From Synechococcus sp. CS-1325 (GTDB taxonomy: Bacteria; Cyanobacteriota; Cyanobacteriia; PCC-6307; Cyanobiaceae), in contig JAHLYW010000034.1 in assembly GCA_025128135.1 (NCBI GenBank), positions 1 to 51,816 of the forward strand: a DNA stretch of 51,816 nucleotides, read 5' to 3'. The first letter of the stretch is position 1. Each line of letters opens with the position of its first letter. This document shows, piece by piece, positions 1 to 8,599 of the stretch. The position numbers and the translations under genes are program-made. The notes beneath the pieces are model-generated. The model ran no database searches. It was not told the origin of the DNA and saw only the letters and a program-made list of their open reading frames with translations.

Positions 1-95
1 GCGTCAGGCCCGGCCGTAACGGCTAGCGATTGCATTGGGTACTGGTTCACTGTCGACCAACCGGTACGTTGTGGGGAAATTCAAGGAATCTACCC

Positions 96-464
96 ATGGC
101 ACTAACTGGTGCAGATCTACTGGCCAAAGTGAAGGAACTCGGTGATGCCAGCAAGTCCGATCTGGTCAGGGCCGCTGGCTACGTCAGCACCAAGAAGGAC
201 GGCAGTGAGCGACTGAACTTCACCGCTTTCTATGAGGCGCTGCTAGAGGCCAAGGGCGTCAGCTTGGGCTCAGGCTCGGCCGCAGTGGGCAAGGGCGGCC
301 GCAAGCTGAGCTACGTGGCCACCGTGCAAGGCAACGGCAATCTGCTGATCGGAAAGGCCTACACCGCATTTCTGGATCTGCAGCCCGGCGATGAGTTCGA
401 GATCAAGCTGGGACGCAAGCAGATCCGCCTGGTGCCCGCCGGCGGGGCTGACGACGAGGAGTGA
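96..464 (+). CDS. cyAbrB-type transcriptional regulator
   Basis: A 122-residue protein of the cyanobacterial AbrB family, DNA-binding regulators that in cyanobacteria tune carbon and nitrogen metabolism. The N-terminal half (about residues 1-55) holds the cyanobacteria-specific segment beginning MALTGADLLAKVKELGD. The C-terminal half has the AbrB-like swapped-hairpin segment with GKAYTAFLDLQPGDEF, ending in an acidic tail. I chose the ATG at 96 because an AAGGA ribosome site lies 8 bases upstream. An in-frame GTG/TTG extension to 30 lacks one and does not look like the family. Family assignment is firm; which paralogue it is (Sll0359- or Sll0822-like) is not settled. Confidence 0.9.
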   Translation: MALTGADLLAKVKELGDASKSDLVRAAGYVSTKKDGSERLNFTAFYEALLEAKGVSLGSGSAAVGKGGRKLSYVATVQGNGNLLIGKAYTAFLDLQPGDEFEIKLGRKQIRLVPAGGADDEE

Positions 465-496
465 TCTGCTGAAACTGGCGATGGCCGCCTCATCCT

Positions 497-877
497 TCAG
501 GTGAGCCCTCCGATGGCCAGCACCACCAGCTGGCGCAGTTGCTGCAGCTCGGCGGGGGTGACGCAGGAGTCAGTGGCTGTGGTGATGCGTGTCTTGGCCA
601 CACAAGTGAGATTCTGAGGGAGCAGATAGCTCACCTTCTTGCAGCCGTTGGCCGAGCTGGGTTGCAGCACCACAGTCAGGTCGGGAATGGCCAGTTCGGG
701 GTCGCTCGTCATCGGCGCCACCAGGACTGTGGGATAAGCAAGGTCAAACAGTTCGCAATCTTGCACGACCACAGCCGGTCTGAGCTTGTTGGGCTCCGGG
801 GGGTGAGGGTCTTGATCGGGGTCATCTGGATCTTTGCGCCAGTCGACCGTGACAATTTGCCCTGCCTTCAGCTCCAC
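497..877 (-). CDS. PemK/MazF-family toxin (endoribonuclease)
   Basis: A 126-residue PemK/MazF-like protein. It opens with GQIVTVDW and then has KLRPAVVVQD and YPTVLVAPMTSD, the usual order of the family beta-barrel, including the RPAVVV strand. Known members cut mRNA or other RNA to stop growth. The start is GTG, 8 bases after the stop of the short upstream gene on the same strand, which is the expected antitoxin. A proline-rich loop (DPDDPDQDPHPPEPN) after the first strand is longer than usual. It probably forms a type II toxin-antitoxin operon with 886-1035. Confidence 0.85.
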   Translation of the reverse strand: MELKAGQIVTVDWRKDPDDPDQDPHPPEPNKLRPAVVVQDCELFDLAYPTVLVAPMTSDPELAIPDLTVVLQPSSANGCKKVSYLLPQNLTCVAKTRITTATDSCVTPAELQQLRQLVVLAIGGLT

Positions 878-885
878 GCTTGCGC

Positions 886-1035
886 TCAGTGGCCGAGGAG
901 CTCAGGTGTGGCCCAGTCGCCGATGAAAGAGTTGGCGTCCGGATCAGCCGCGATGTGTTCGGCCACGGTTTTGCTCTGGGCCCGAATCCGTGCCCGCAGA
1001 GCCTCCATGGCGCTCACCGAACTGCTCACCTGCAT
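886..1035 (-). CDS. probable antitoxin partner of the PemK/MazF toxin
   Basis: A 49-residue acidic-tailed protein (MQVSSSVSAMEALRARIRAQ...) lying 8 bases upstream of the toxin on the same strand. The ATG at 1035 is preceded by a GGGGAGAAG ribosome site; the longer reading to 1158 has no such site. The sequence is not one I can place in a named antitoxin family. The role is inferred from size, order and partner. The helix-rich N-terminus and the C-terminus ANSFIGDWATPELLGH fit a small toxin-neutralising peptide. Confidence 0.65.
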   Translation of the reverse strand: MQVSSSVSAMEALRARIRAQSKTVAEHIAADPDANSFIGDWATPELLGH

Positions 1036-1212
1036 GACGCTTCTCCCCCCACGTTGCCTGCGGCGGACGGAGAAGGGAGCTTCGAGGTTTTGGCTGGCTT
1101 GATCGGCTGGGGTCATGACGGCAGCGGCTTTCGCCAACCTCATGGGCTGAGGCTTCAACGTTAGACGTCATTCCGGTCTCGGCCCGATGCTGACGGCACC
1201 ACCTGGCTAGGC

Positions 1213-1577
1213 CAGGTTCTCCATGGGTCAAGGGGCCTGCACGACAAAGCCCGGTGACGAGGCCACCGGGCTCTGAAGCAGTTTGGTTGGTGGGGGCGGA
1301 GCTGCTGACGCTGGCACCTGGGGCCAGTTGACAAGTGGGACCTCCCGTTGGGTCCGGGGCACCTGAGGCGAGGCCGTTAACGGTGCAATGGACGGCGACG
1401 TTGCGACACGCCGGGGAGGTCAGTGATCCGTCGAGAGTGTTGGAGCAGGGACCGGATCGTCAGCGCACTCCTAAAGGATGCTCAGGTGGGGTGTCTTCCA
1501 TGCTCTGGAGCCTCCCGGTTGTCGATGAACTCACAATCGGCCGGCCGTCGGATGGAGGCAATAGGGGTTTATGCCTG
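1213..1577. repeat. dispersed repeat, copy A (about 365 bp)
   Basis: This segment is nearly identical to 12205-12568 in the same orientation, with scattered substitutions. Shared landmarks are TTCTCCATGGGTCAAGGGG at the left end, a hairpin (9-bp arms AGCCCGGTG/CACCGGGCT at 1248-1256 and 1264-1272), and GCAATAGGGGTTTAT at the right end. In copy B the left end overlaps the start codon of the gene at 12216. Here the same MENL start runs straight into a stop. No transposase or clear terminal repeat is visible. Confidence 0.85.
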
Positions 1578-1690
1578 AGTCAGCCAGAGCCGGATCCTGG
1601 CCAGCCGGACCGCTTCCTGGACCGCCTCGACGCAGCGCTTGGCACGCCGCCACTGCTGCGCAGAAGCCTTCGGCTAGAGGTCGTCCTGGC
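1569..1690 (-). pseudogene. 3' gene fragment beside the repeat
   Basis: Read on the minus strand, the end of this piece encodes KRCVEAVQEAVRLA...WLTQA and a stop at 1569-1571. It matches the C-terminus of the fragment at 3560-3826 (KRCVEAVQEAGRLACARGWLSQE). Beyond about 1690 the similarity fades, and the stretch up to 1934 holds nothing else I recognise. The family is unknown. The fragment shows that the repeat sits at the 3' border of the same decayed gene family more than once. Confidence 0.55.
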
Positions 1691-1934
1691 GGGTTGCGTC
1701 AATTACTGAGGCGGGTAGGAGCCCCCCACCCTTGCCATGGCAGCGAGGTGGTGCGGATCGTCAGCGCCGAGAGGCTGGGCGATGCCGCCTGCACATCGCT
1801 GATGTAGTGCTGGGGGCTGCTGCCGGAGTGGCGGTTCCGGCGGGAGCTGGATCCAGCGACCGGCTGCGCCGAGCTACACGTCAATCCTCAGGCTCCTGTT
1901 CAGGTGGTGGCAACCGCTTGCAGGGTTCGGATGG

Positions 1935-2645
1935 TCAAGGCTCCGCCAGAGCCGTGATCGCACGAAGCGTCTCAAGCAAGTCCGGCAGTCGTTGCTGGCT
2001 GGCCTGATCAGGTGGGAGAAACGCAGGAAGCGCCTCTATGAAGGCAGAGGTGGCCAACAGGTCTCTGAACTGTGCCGCGAGATCATTCCGCAGCTCAGGC
2101 AGGCTCAGCCGACACTCCTCCAGCAGCGACTCACGACCGTCGACCACCGCCATCAGGTCCTCCAGATCGTGGCTGAAAAGAAACTCTCCCTGGCCGCGGC
2201 CGTGGAAGGCCTCCAGCTTGGTGGCCAGGAACACCGGTGCGCTCACCATCCGAATCGAGCGACCGCTCGGCAATACATGAAGCTGGGCGGTATCCATGGC
2301 CAGGGGATACCAGCGATTGGAAAAGCCCAGAATCTCGCCCTGAGTTGGCATCAGGTCGAGGATGATCTCCTCGATGCACCAGCGGCAGAGTGGTGCGCCG
2401 GGCCGTGTGTCTTCCTGAAACCCCCGTCCCCTCAGCTGCATCCCCAGCTGGTAGTAGTCGGACCTGGCGATGACTCGGCAGATCACATCCACGTCCTGGG
2501 TGGGCCGGATGTCCGGCATGGCGGGATCTGTGATCAGCACACCGGCCACCACTCCGCCGACAAACACCAGTTGCTCAAGCAGGGCATCTCCCAGATGCTC
2601 AGCCGCCCGTTCGAGTAGGGAGACGTTGGGATCGTTGGGGTTCAT
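1935..2645 (-). CDS. nucleotidyltransferase-fold protein (AbiEii-like toxin candidate)
   Basis: A 236-residue protein with the start of a minimal nucleotidyltransferase fold: FVGGVVAGVLITD followed by PTQDVDVICRV, the GG...DxD pattern of the AbiEii/MenT-type superfamily. A later acidic helix pair includes FSHDLEDLMAVVDGRE. Such proteins act as toxins that add nucleotides to tRNA or as phage-abortive factors. It overlaps the upstream gene by 4 bases (ATGA), so the two are coupled. With an HTH partner this is the usual layout of an AbiE-like toxin-antitoxin pair. The fold is clear; the toxin role is inference from context. Confidence 0.75.
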   Translation of the reverse strand: MNPNDPNVSLLERAAEHLGDALLEQLVFVGGVVAGVLITDPAMPDIRPTQDVDVICRVIARSDYYQLGMQLRGRGFQEDTRPGAPLCRWCIEEIILDLMPTQGEILGFSNRWYPLAMDTAQLHVLPSGRSIRMVSAPVFLATKLEAFHGRGQGEFLFSHDLEDLMAVVDGRESLLEECRLSLPELRNDLAAQFRDLLATSAFIEALPAFLPPDQASQQRLPDLLETLRAITALAEP

Positions 2646-3199
2646 GGCTGCAGCCGCTCCTCCAACAGGGCCACGGCCAGGGCCTGTTCACGGGCGCTGC
2701 CGCCACGCACCGCATCAAACAGAGCCAGTAGCTCCCCCAGCATCGGGTTGCGCGCCGCCGCCTCGGGGACACTCGGGTAGAGCGGGTAGAAGGCGATGCC
2801 ACGGGCCGTGCCCTTCTTCCAAGGCCAAACCGGCGGCGGATCGTTGCCTGGCCGGATCTGCTCCTTGAGAGGCGAGGCGGCGTAACCGGTGGGCACTCCG
2901 CGGGTCAGGCCGCCCTGGCTGGCCGGGAAGCAGTAGCGGGCGCCGTGCTGCACAAAGGATCTCAGGGCGGCACGTACCACCGAGGGCTTGCCATCGACAC
3001 CCTTGATCGCCAGCTTGGCAGCCACGGCACGCTCCACCGCCGCATGGGCCTCAGAGGCCGTCATGCCCAGCTCGGCGCCAAGGGCCGCATAGGTGGGCGC
3101 CGGGCCATGATCGAGAGCCAGGCGCAGCAGCACCACCAGATCCTGCGGGCGCAGGACGAGCTGAGGGTTGGAGGGGGATCGGGCCAACGTCGGAGGCAT
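2642..3199 (-). CDS. winged-helix regulator, probable antitoxin of the nucleotidyltransferase
   Basis: A 185-residue protein with an N-terminal MarR/winged-helix-like segment (about residues 14-65, LVLRPQDLVVLLRLAL then YAALGAELGMTASEAHAAVERA). The C-terminus is less typical and includes GVPTGYAASPLKEQI and GIAFYPLYPSVPEAA. It lies 4 bases over the start of the nucleotidyltransferase gene. A 24-base near-palindrome begins 3 bases upstream of its ATG, so it very likely represses its own operon. I infer an antitoxin or regulator role from that arrangement. Confidence 0.75.
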   Translation of the reverse strand: MPPTLARSPSNPQLVLRPQDLVVLLRLALDHGPAPTYAALGAELGMTASEAHAAVERAVAAKLAIKGVDGKPSVVRAALRSFVQHGARYCFPASQGGLTRGVPTGYAASPLKEQIRPGNDPPPVWPWKKGTARGIAFYPLYPSVPEAAARNPMLGELLALFDAVRGGSAREQALAVALLEERLQP

Positions 3200-3201
3200 T
3201 C

Positions 3202-3225
3202 ATTCGCCATTCGCGAATAGCGAAT
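3202..3225. promoter_or_regulatory. palindromic operator over the promoter of the HTH/nucleotidyltransferase operon
   Basis: A 24-base dyad centred on TTCGCGAA with arms ATTCGC/GCGAAT; only one base pair fails to match. On the minus strand a TATATT -10-like hexamer overlaps its upstream end (about 3222-3227). A transcript starting about 7 bases later would have a leader of only about 15 bases. A bound regulator would cover both promoter and start codon. Confidence 0.7.
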
Positions 3226-3559
3226 ATAGAGCGCTGAAGCTGTCTTGGCCACCCTTCTGCATCATGGGGAGGGTGGGGCGAAAAGCAGCCGCCGCTCGAT
3301 CACCTCATGGGGCACACCCACCTGCTGGGCGATCAGCACCACCAGCTGCTCCAGTCGAACGAGGCCCAACCCTTCGGGGAGCTGGCCGCCAAAGTCAAGA
3401 AGGCGCGCAGCGCGATCGCCGCCCGGGATCTGCGGCAGGAGCAGCCCCAGGAGCTACGGCAGGACGCGGTGAGCTACTGCACCCGGGGGGTGTCATCCAT
3501 CGTTGGGCCTCCGAAACTGATACGTGAACGATCGGCCTACCGGCAGGGGCAATAGGGGT
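3226..3559. other. intergenic stretch with a degraded reading frame
   Basis: No intact gene. A plus-strand frame at 3307-3530 (…QHHQLLQSNEAQPFGELAAK… then ARSAIAARDLRQEQPQELRQ) has protein-like composition but lacks a convincing start and ends in repeat-derived sequence. It is probably a gene fragment. The right end (3540-3562) repeats GCAATAGGGGTTTAT, as in the dispersed repeats. Confidence 0.4.
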
Positions 3560-3826
3560 TTATTCCTGACTCAGCCAGCCCCGGGCACAGGCCAGCCGGC
3601 CTGCTTCCTGGACCGCCTCGACGCAGCGCTTGCCACGTCGTTTGAGGTCGTCCTGGCCCTGGGCACGCAGCAGGTAGGCCTCCATAGCTTCTGGGGTTTC
3701 GATCACCGCCAGCAGCCCACTGGTGCGCTCACCGATGGCGGGATCGTTCAACAAACGGCTCACCAGGTTCAGCTCCCAGAGTTGCGCTCCCATGCCGCCG
3801 GGCTGGAACAGCTGCTGGTGCAGCAC
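3560..3826 (-). pseudogene. C-terminal remnant of an unknown protein
   Basis: The frame reads LWELNLVSRLLNDPAIGERT… to KRCVEAVQEAGRLACARGWL and stops at 3560. It stays open upstream to the end of the neighbouring GNAT gene (…LPNSRRLRPGQLDALKASCL) without any ATG or ribosome site; the only start inside is a GTG at 3826. A shorter copy of its 3' end lies at 1569-1690. I therefore read it as a 5'-truncated gene. The family is not recognised. Confidence 0.5.
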
Positions 3827-3966
3827 ATTTAGACAGCTCGCCTTGAGCGCATCGAGCTGACCGGGCCTGAGGCGGCGGCTGTTGGGCAGGCCTTCTGCGG
3901 GGCCAGCGGGGATCGCTGCGCGCCGGCCACTCGGCTGACACCAGATCCTTCCTGTTCCTAACCATT

Positions 3967-4860
3967 TCAGCCCAGCTCAAGGCAGGCCAAGCCGTAGAGG
4001 TCTTGCAGCGGTAGCTGGGGTGGCCCACCGCGGTACATGCGCACCGTATGGCTCACTACCGAGAAGCCCGCCGACCGCAGCAGCGGTCCGGAGCGGGGGT
4101 TGGCTTCCGGCGCGTCGATCAACACCGGGCCATGGCGGTGGGCGGTCAGCTGATCAATCAGGGCCTGTGCAATGGGGCTGCTGTCTGCGATCAACGGCCC
4201 TAGGCGCCAGCCCCCTGCCCGCTCTGGGCCATCCAGCAGGCAGGGCCGGATGCGGCCGTAGCCGCGACAGCAGCCCTCGGCGTCGAGAGCTACCACCACA
4301 GTGCCGGGATTCGGCTCCCCCAGCCAGAGGCCCAGGAAGAGCGGCCGGGGAGTGGCCTCGTGGCGGGCGTCATAGTCCTGCACCACATCCTTGGGCACGG
4401 CGGCTGCCGGCAGCAGGGTGATCCCCTGTGGGTCGGGCGCAGCGGCGTCGCGATCCCCCCGGCCACCTGTGTCCCGCCGCCAGCGCAGGGTTGCGCCTGC
4501 GGCGGTGAACCCCCAGCCGCTGTAGTCCACCAATCGCGCATCGGCCGCCTCCAGTCCCACGCAGGCCACCCCTTCAAGGTGGGCCAGGGCCCGCTCCCAG
4601 AGGGCCACGCCGTAACCATGGCCGCGGTGCTCAGGGCGGACCAGGAACAAGCCGATGAAGCCGTATTGGTCGTCGTAGCGGACGCCGGCGATACACCCCA
4701 CAGGCTCGCCGTTAAGGCAGCCCACCCATAGGCCGTCAGAATCGGTGTCGCGATAGTCGTCGACGTCGCATGGGCCAGGGCAGAAGCCTTCCCGCCGCGC
4801 CCACTCGGTCACCTGGGGCAGATCTGCAGGCCGCATGGGCCGGATCGAATAACCGGACAT
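3967..4860 (-). CDS. GNAT-family N-acetyltransferase with second C-terminal domain
   Basis: A 297-residue enzyme. The N-terminal GNAT domain (about 1-140) shows the acetyl-CoA loop FLVRPEHRGHGYGVALWERA. The C-terminal half (about 160-297) is a second acetyltransferase-like domain with RGYGRIRP and LIADSSPIAQALIDQL, as in two-domain proteins of the YitH type. The start is the ATG at 4860 (MSGYSIRPMRPADL), the normal GNAT beginning; an in-frame extension to 5175 is antisense to the small gene at 5002-5178. The substrate cannot be told. It stands alone, with no operon partner. Confidence 0.85.
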   Translation of the reverse strand: MSGYSIRPMRPADLPQVTEWARREGFCPGPCDVDDYRDTDSDGLWVGCLNGEPVGCIAGVRYDDQYGFIGLFLVRPEHRGHGYGVALWERALAHLEGVACVGLEAADARLVDYSGWGFTAAGATLRWRRDTGGRGDRDAAAPDPQGITLLPAAAVPKDVVQDYDARHEATPRPLFLGLWLGEPNPGTVVVALDAEGCCRGYGRIRPCLLDGPERAGGWRLGPLIADSSPIAQALIDQLTAHRHGPVLIDAPEANPRSGPLLRSAGFSVVSHTVRMYRGGPPQLPLQDLYGLACLELG

Positions 4861-5001
4861 GGGTGATGGTTGGGGAGGTTGCTGGAGCAGGCTCCAGCTG
4901 TTGCGGCTGCAACGCTTGCTTTCGTGCCTAATTATGGAAGCCGAGGCGTTTCCACTGCATCGGACTCGGGGGCACCGGTGGCCAATCGCTGAGGATTCGC
5001 C

Positions 5002-5178
5002 TTGACCAACCCCATCGACAACCGCATCGTTCGCCGCGCCGAGCTGCGCCCTGAATTGAAGGCCGCTGCCCGCCTCCTCAAAGCAACGGCGCCAGACAGT
5101 GCTGATCGTGCGCTGGCAGTAGTGGAGTTCGCTGAGCTGCATGACGCGGTGTTGGCCCTGGGCGAAGAGATGCACTGA
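5002..5178 (+). CDS. small conserved-looking protein (58 aa)
   Basis: Begins with TTG at 5002 after a GAGGA ribosome site 5 bases upstream. The frame reads TNPIDNRIVRRAELRPELKA… and ends EFAELHDAVLALGEEMH. It is a charged, helix-forming protein with no membrane segment. The next gene starts 21 bases later. I do not recognise a family. Support is the ribosome site, the composition and the gene spacing. Confidence 0.5.
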   Translation: MTNPIDNRIVRRAELRPELKAAARLLKATAPDSADRALAVVEFAELHDAVLALGEEMH

Positions 5179-5199
5179 GGGCGAAGATATCTCCTACCG

Positions 5200-5442
5200 A
5201 TGGCTACCTCTTCCCCGATGAGCAACCGCCAGCCAAGGCGCTACCGCCTGGTGGATCAACAGGGCCAGCCACACCTTGAGCTCGATGAGCACTTCGAATC
5301 GATCGAGGAGGCCTGGGCCTTCGCCACCCACTGGTGGCAGCAACGACAACCCGCTGGCGAATCGGCCATCCTCGTTGGCCTTGGCCTAGAGGTGAGCACC
5401 GAAAGCGGCAGCTGGCGCACCCTTCGCCACCCGCAGGGCTGA
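5200..5442 (+). CDS. small hypothetical protein (80 aa)
   Basis: An 80-residue protein (MATSSPMSNRQPRRYRLVD…). A central helix, HFESIEEAWAFATHWWQQRQ, is flanked by short beta-forming stretches, and it ends SGSWRTLRHPQG. Short proteins of this look are common in Synechococcus and Cyanobium, but I cannot name a domain. It follows the 58-aa gene by 21 bases and may share its transcript. The second ATG (7 residues in, MSNRQPRR) is an equally possible start. Confidence 0.6.
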   Translation: MATSSPMSNRQPRRYRLVDQQGQPHLELDEHFESIEEAWAFATHWWQQRQPAGESAILVGLGLEVSTESGSWRTLRHPQG

Positions 5443-5513
5443 TCCCCCCCTGTCAGGTCTCTACAACGGTGACCACGTAGCCCACTCCCGCCCTGAGTAG
5501 GAGGTCATTTTTA

Positions 5514-5615
5514 ATGCAGATCAGCGAGGGCCTGTCTCGCTTTGGCGTCGACGCACTCTTCAGCTACAACTCAAGAGCTGCTCTGCTGACCAACGTGGTG
5601 GGACTTCACACTTAG
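5514..5615 (+). CDS. possible 33-aa peptide with strong ribosome site
   Basis: An ATG at 5514 follows TAGGAGGTCATTTTTA, an excellent Shine-Dalgarno at good spacing. The peptide begins MQISEGLSRFGVDALFSYNS. Its stop codon overlaps the stop of the convergent oxidoreductase gene (5612). The upstream 70 bases are free of other genes. It may be a real small protein or the surviving 5' end of a lost gene. Confidence 0.4.
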   Translation: MQISEGLSRFGVDALFSYNSRAALLTNVVGLHT

Positions 5616-6907
5616 GTCCCAAGCAGCTCCGTGCACTCGAGGCGCTCGAGGGCGCTGGAGCGACGCTCGTGGCGCAGTCGGATCGCCTCCGCCAAGAAGG
5701 TCGCGTCGTCGGCCACACCGCAGAAGCGCGCGGATCCCCAGGTGTGCAGCCAGGGCAGGCCGAGCAGGTACAGGCCGGGGGCCTGGGTGAGGCCTCGCTG
5801 GTGGGCCGGATGGCCGCTGCCATCAAAAATAGGCACCTCCACCCAGGAGAAATCGGGGGAGTAGCCCGTGCACCAGATCACGGCAGCCAGGGTGAGTGGA
5901 TCCAGTTCCTGGGGCGTGGTGCCGACTGTGGGCTGCCAGCAGGGGGCGTAGGGCGGTTCAACGGGCGCCTCAAGGCCGTTGGCGGCGATGTGTTCGTCGA
6001 TGCTTCGGCGGATGCGGCAGTAGACGGCATCGGCCCCATCGAGGCTGGCGGCCAGGTCGCCACGGAAGCTGATCCGCGCGCGCCCCAGACTCTCCACACG
6101 GCCGTGCAACTCCATGCCCTCCAGGGCACGGCGGCGCAAGTCGATCTCTCGCCCGCCATCGCGACCGGTGAGGTAGTGGTTGGTCTTGGAGCGCACGGAA
6201 CGGGGATCGTCGTGCTGCTCGATCGCCATGGCGTAGTAGCCCATGCGATCAAGCCAGTCGACCACGTCCTTGCCGCGGTAGCGCCGGGGCGAGCGCGGGG
6301 CGCTGCCCACACTCAGGTGCACCGATCGGCCGGCGAGGAAAAGGTCTTCAGCGATCTGGCAGCCCGACTGGCCGCTGCCCACCACCAACACCGGACCTTC
6401 CGGCAGCTGGCCTGGGTTGCGGTAGTCACGCGCATCCAACTGCATCAGCCCCTCCGGCAGTCGCAGGGCCTGCCTATGGCGCTTGGGACGGTGGTAGCCA
6501 CCCGTGGCGATCACCACTTGATCGGCATCCAGCTCCCCCTCGCTGGTGTGCAGCCGGTAGCCCGTGCCGGCGCTGGTGAGCCGTCTCACCTCTACGCCCT
6601 CACGCACGGCCAGCCCCGCCTGGGCCGCGAAGCGTTGCACGTAGTCGACGATCTGGGACCGGTTCATGAACCCCTCGGGGTCATCGCCGTCGTAGGGGAA
6701 GTCAGGCAGTCGGCACTGCCAGTTGGGGGTCACCAGGCAGAAGGAATCCCAGCGCTGCTGATCCCAGGCGTAGCCGATGCAGTGCCGCTCCAGCACCAGG
6801 GGATTGATGCCGCGCTGTTGAAGGCCGTGGGCCACCGACAGCCCCGCCTGACCGCCCCCCACCACAACCACGGGGTGGCGCGGGATCTGGGGGGAGGACT
6901 TCTCCAT
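5612..6907 (-). CDS. Nit1-cluster flavin-dependent oxidoreductase (MSMEG_0569 family)
   Basis: A 431-residue FAD/NAD(P)H oxidoreductase of the flavin-monooxygenase type. An FAD Rossmann motif VVVVGGGQAGLSVAHGL lies near residue 15, and a second, NAD(P)H-binding VLVVGSGQSGCQIAEDL lies near 175. A late ATG-type motif, VIWCTGYSPDFSW, precedes the C-terminus. This family is the oxidoreductase of the Nit1 gene cluster. It is transcribed divergently from the rest of the cluster, which starts 190 bases away. I chose the ATG at 6907 (MEKSSPQIPRHPV); the longer reading to 6967 needs a TTG. The substrate in the pathway is unknown. Confidence 0.88.
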   Translation of the reverse strand: MEKSSPQIPRHPVVVVGGGQAGLSVAHGLQQRGINPLVLERHCIGYAWDQQRWDSFCLVTPNWQCRLPDFPYDGDDPEGFMNRSQIVDYVQRFAAQAGLAVREGVEVRRLTSAGTGYRLHTSEGELDADQVVIATGGYHRPKRHRQALRLPEGLMQLDARDYRNPGQLPEGPVLVVGSGQSGCQIAEDLFLAGRSVHLSVGSAPRSPRRYRGKDVVDWLDRMGYYAMAIEQHDDPRSVRSKTNHYLTGRDGGREIDLRRRALEGMELHGRVESLGRARISFRGDLAASLDGADAVYCRIRRSIDEHIAANGLEAPVEPPYAPCWQPTVGTTPQELDPLTLAAVIWCTGYSPDFSWVEVPIFDGSGHPAHQRGLTQAPGLYLLGLPWLHTWGSARFCGVADDATFLAEAIRLRHERRSSALERLECTELLGT

Positions 6908-7022
6908 GGGCTGCAGGGGATTGAGGTGTGCTGCAGTGAATGCTGGAACGAAGCGCCCGGGGGGCAAGTACCGAAGGCGACCGTTCCGCGGGGTGAGTGC
7001 TCAGGAGCGTTGCGGCGCTTCT

Positions 7023-7036
7023 GTCACATCGGCGAC
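7023..7036. promoter_or_regulatory. weak NtcA-like dyad (GTC-N8-GAC) in the Nit1 divergent promoter
   Basis: The divergent region contains GTC-N8-GAC, a symmetric variant of the NtcA box GTA-N8-TAC. Because the cluster is linked to nitrogen starvation in Synechocystis, an NtcA-type control is plausible. No TAN3T box lies at the canonical distance downstream, so confidence is low. Confidence 0.25.
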
Positions 7037-7096
7037 ACAAAACAAAACTTCAACCGTGGCACCGTCTAACCGACAACTATCAGCGATCGACGTCCG

Positions 7097-7579
7097 ATGC
7101 CCGAGGTCACCCATCCCGCCCATCAACCCGGGGATTTCCTGGTCGATTACGAGGAGAAGGTCTTTCCCGACGTCAAGGCCGAACCAGGCGAGAAGGCCCT
7201 TGTGACGTTCCATACGGTGGCCTTCGAGGGCTCCATCGGACTGGTGAACCTGCTGCAGGCCAGCCGCCTGATCAACAAGGGCTTCGAAACCTCAATCCTG
7301 CTTTACGGCCCCGGCGTGACCCTTGGGGTGCAGCGTGGTTTCCCCAAGCTCGGGGATGCCGCCTTCGATGGCCACCTCAACTTCAACGCCCGCATTCAGA
7401 AATTCATGGACCAAGGCGGAAAGGTCTATGCCTGCCGCTTCGCCCTGCAGGCCCTCTACGGTCACGGCGAAGGTGCTCTGATCCCCGGCATTACTCCGGT
7501 GAATCCGCTCGATGTGCTCGACATCATCTTGCTGCACCGCAAGCAGGGTGCCTTCATCCTCGACACCTGGACCCTGTGA
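7097..7579 (+). CDS. Sll0783/MSMEG_0572-family nitrogen-starvation response protein
   Basis: A 160-residue protein matching the Sll0783 family: [39 protein letters not shown] and [20 protein letters not shown], with a DsrE-like alpha/beta look. In Synechocystis 6803, loss of Sll0783 prevents normal polyhydroxybutyrate accumulation under nitrogen starvation. It is the first gene of the plus-strand Nit1 operon and precedes nit1 by 36 bases. The biochemical role is unresolved. Start: ATG at 7097; no strong ribosome site is visible. Confidence 0.9.
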   Translation: MPEVTHPAHQPGDFLVDYEEKVFPDVKAEPGEKALVTFHTVAFEGSIGLVNLLQASRLINKGFETSILLYGPGVTLGVQRGFPKLGDAAFDGHLNFNARIQKFMDQGGKVYACRFALQALYGHGEGALIPGITPVNPLDVLDIILLHRKQGAFILDTWTL

Positions 7580-7615
7580 GCCGCACCGTCCGTCCCTTGC
7601 CCTGAGGTCGCCGTG

Positions 7616-8599
7616 ATGGCTGCCACGATCACCGTCGCCGCAGCCCAAATCCGGCCGGTTCTGTTTTCCCTGGAGGGGTCCGTTGAGCGGGTGCTGGCCG
7701 CCATGGCTGAAGCGGCCGCTTCCGGGGTTGAGCTGATCGTCTTCCCCGAGACGTTCTTGCCCTATTACCCCTACTTCTCCTTTGTGGAGCCGGCGGTGTC
7801 CATGGGCAAGTCCCACCTGAAGCTCTACGAGCAGGCGGTGGTGGTGCCCGGGCCCGAGATCGAGCGCATCGCTGCTGCCGCCCGCCGGCACAGGCTGCAC
7901 GTGCTTCTTGGCGTCAATGAGCGCGACGGCGGCAGCCTTTACAACACCCAGCTGCTGATCGACGGCGACGGTGAGCTGGTGCTCAAGCGCCGCAAGATCA
8001 CGCCGACGTACCACGAGCGCATGGTGTGGGGCCAGGGGGACGGCTCTGGACTGAAGGTGGTACCCACCACCCTGGGGCGGATCGGGGCCCTGGCCTGCTG
8101 GGAGCACTACAACCCCCTGGCCCGCTTCAGCTTGATGGCCCAGGGGGAGGAGATCCATTGCGCCCAATTCCCAGGGTCTCTGGTGGGTCAGATCTTCAGC
8201 GAGCAGACCGCCGTCACCCTGCGGCACCACGCCCTGGAAGCCGGTTGTTTCGTGATCTCCTCCACCGCCTGGCTCGATCCCGCCGATCACGCCACGATCA
8301 CGGCCGACACCTCGCTGCACAAAGCTTTCCAGGGGGGCTGCCATACAGCGGTGATCAGCCCCGAGGGGCGTTACCTCGCTGGCCCCTTGCCGGAAGGGGA
8401 GGGCCTCGCCATCGCCGAACTCGACCGCTCCTTGATCACCAAACGCAAACGCATGATGGACAGCGTGGGGCACTACAGCCGCCCGGATCTGCTCAGCTTG
8501 AAGATCAACCGCACCCCCCAAGTCCATCAGCAGGAGTGGGCGGGTCCCAGCGAGGCCCTCGGCGCCGGCGGCGTTCTGGAGGAAACCAACCATGGCTGA
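7616..8599 (+). CDS. nit1: Nit1 nitrilase
   Basis: A 327-residue nitrilase-superfamily amidohydrolase of the Nit1 branch. The catalytic triad is visible: Glu45 in FPETF, Lys127 in [12 protein letters not shown] and Cys161 in [10 protein letters not shown]. Nitrilases turn organic nitriles into carboxylic acids plus ammonia; the natural substrate of Nit1 is uncertain. In heterotrophs the Nit1C cluster is linked to growth on cyanide as a nitrogen source. The ATG at 7616 directly follows an in-frame GTG, which could also serve. The 3' end overlaps the radical SAM gene by 8 bases, so translation is coupled. Confidence 0.92.
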   Translation: MAATITVAAAQIRPVLFSLEGSVERVLAAMAEAAASGVELIVFPETFLPYYPYFSFVEPAVSMGKSHLKLYEQAVVVPGPEIERIAAAARRHRLHVLLGVNERDGGSLYNTQLLIDGDGELVLKRRKITPTYHERMVWGQGDGSGLKVVPTTLGRIGALACWEHYNPLARFSLMAQGEEIHCAQFPGSLVGQIFSEQTAVTLRHHALEAGCFVISSTAWLDPADHATITADTSLHKAFQGGCHTAVISPEGRYLAGPLPEGEGLAIAELDRSLITKRKRMMDSVGHYSRPDLLSLKINRTPQVHQQEWAGPSEALGAGGVLEETNHG

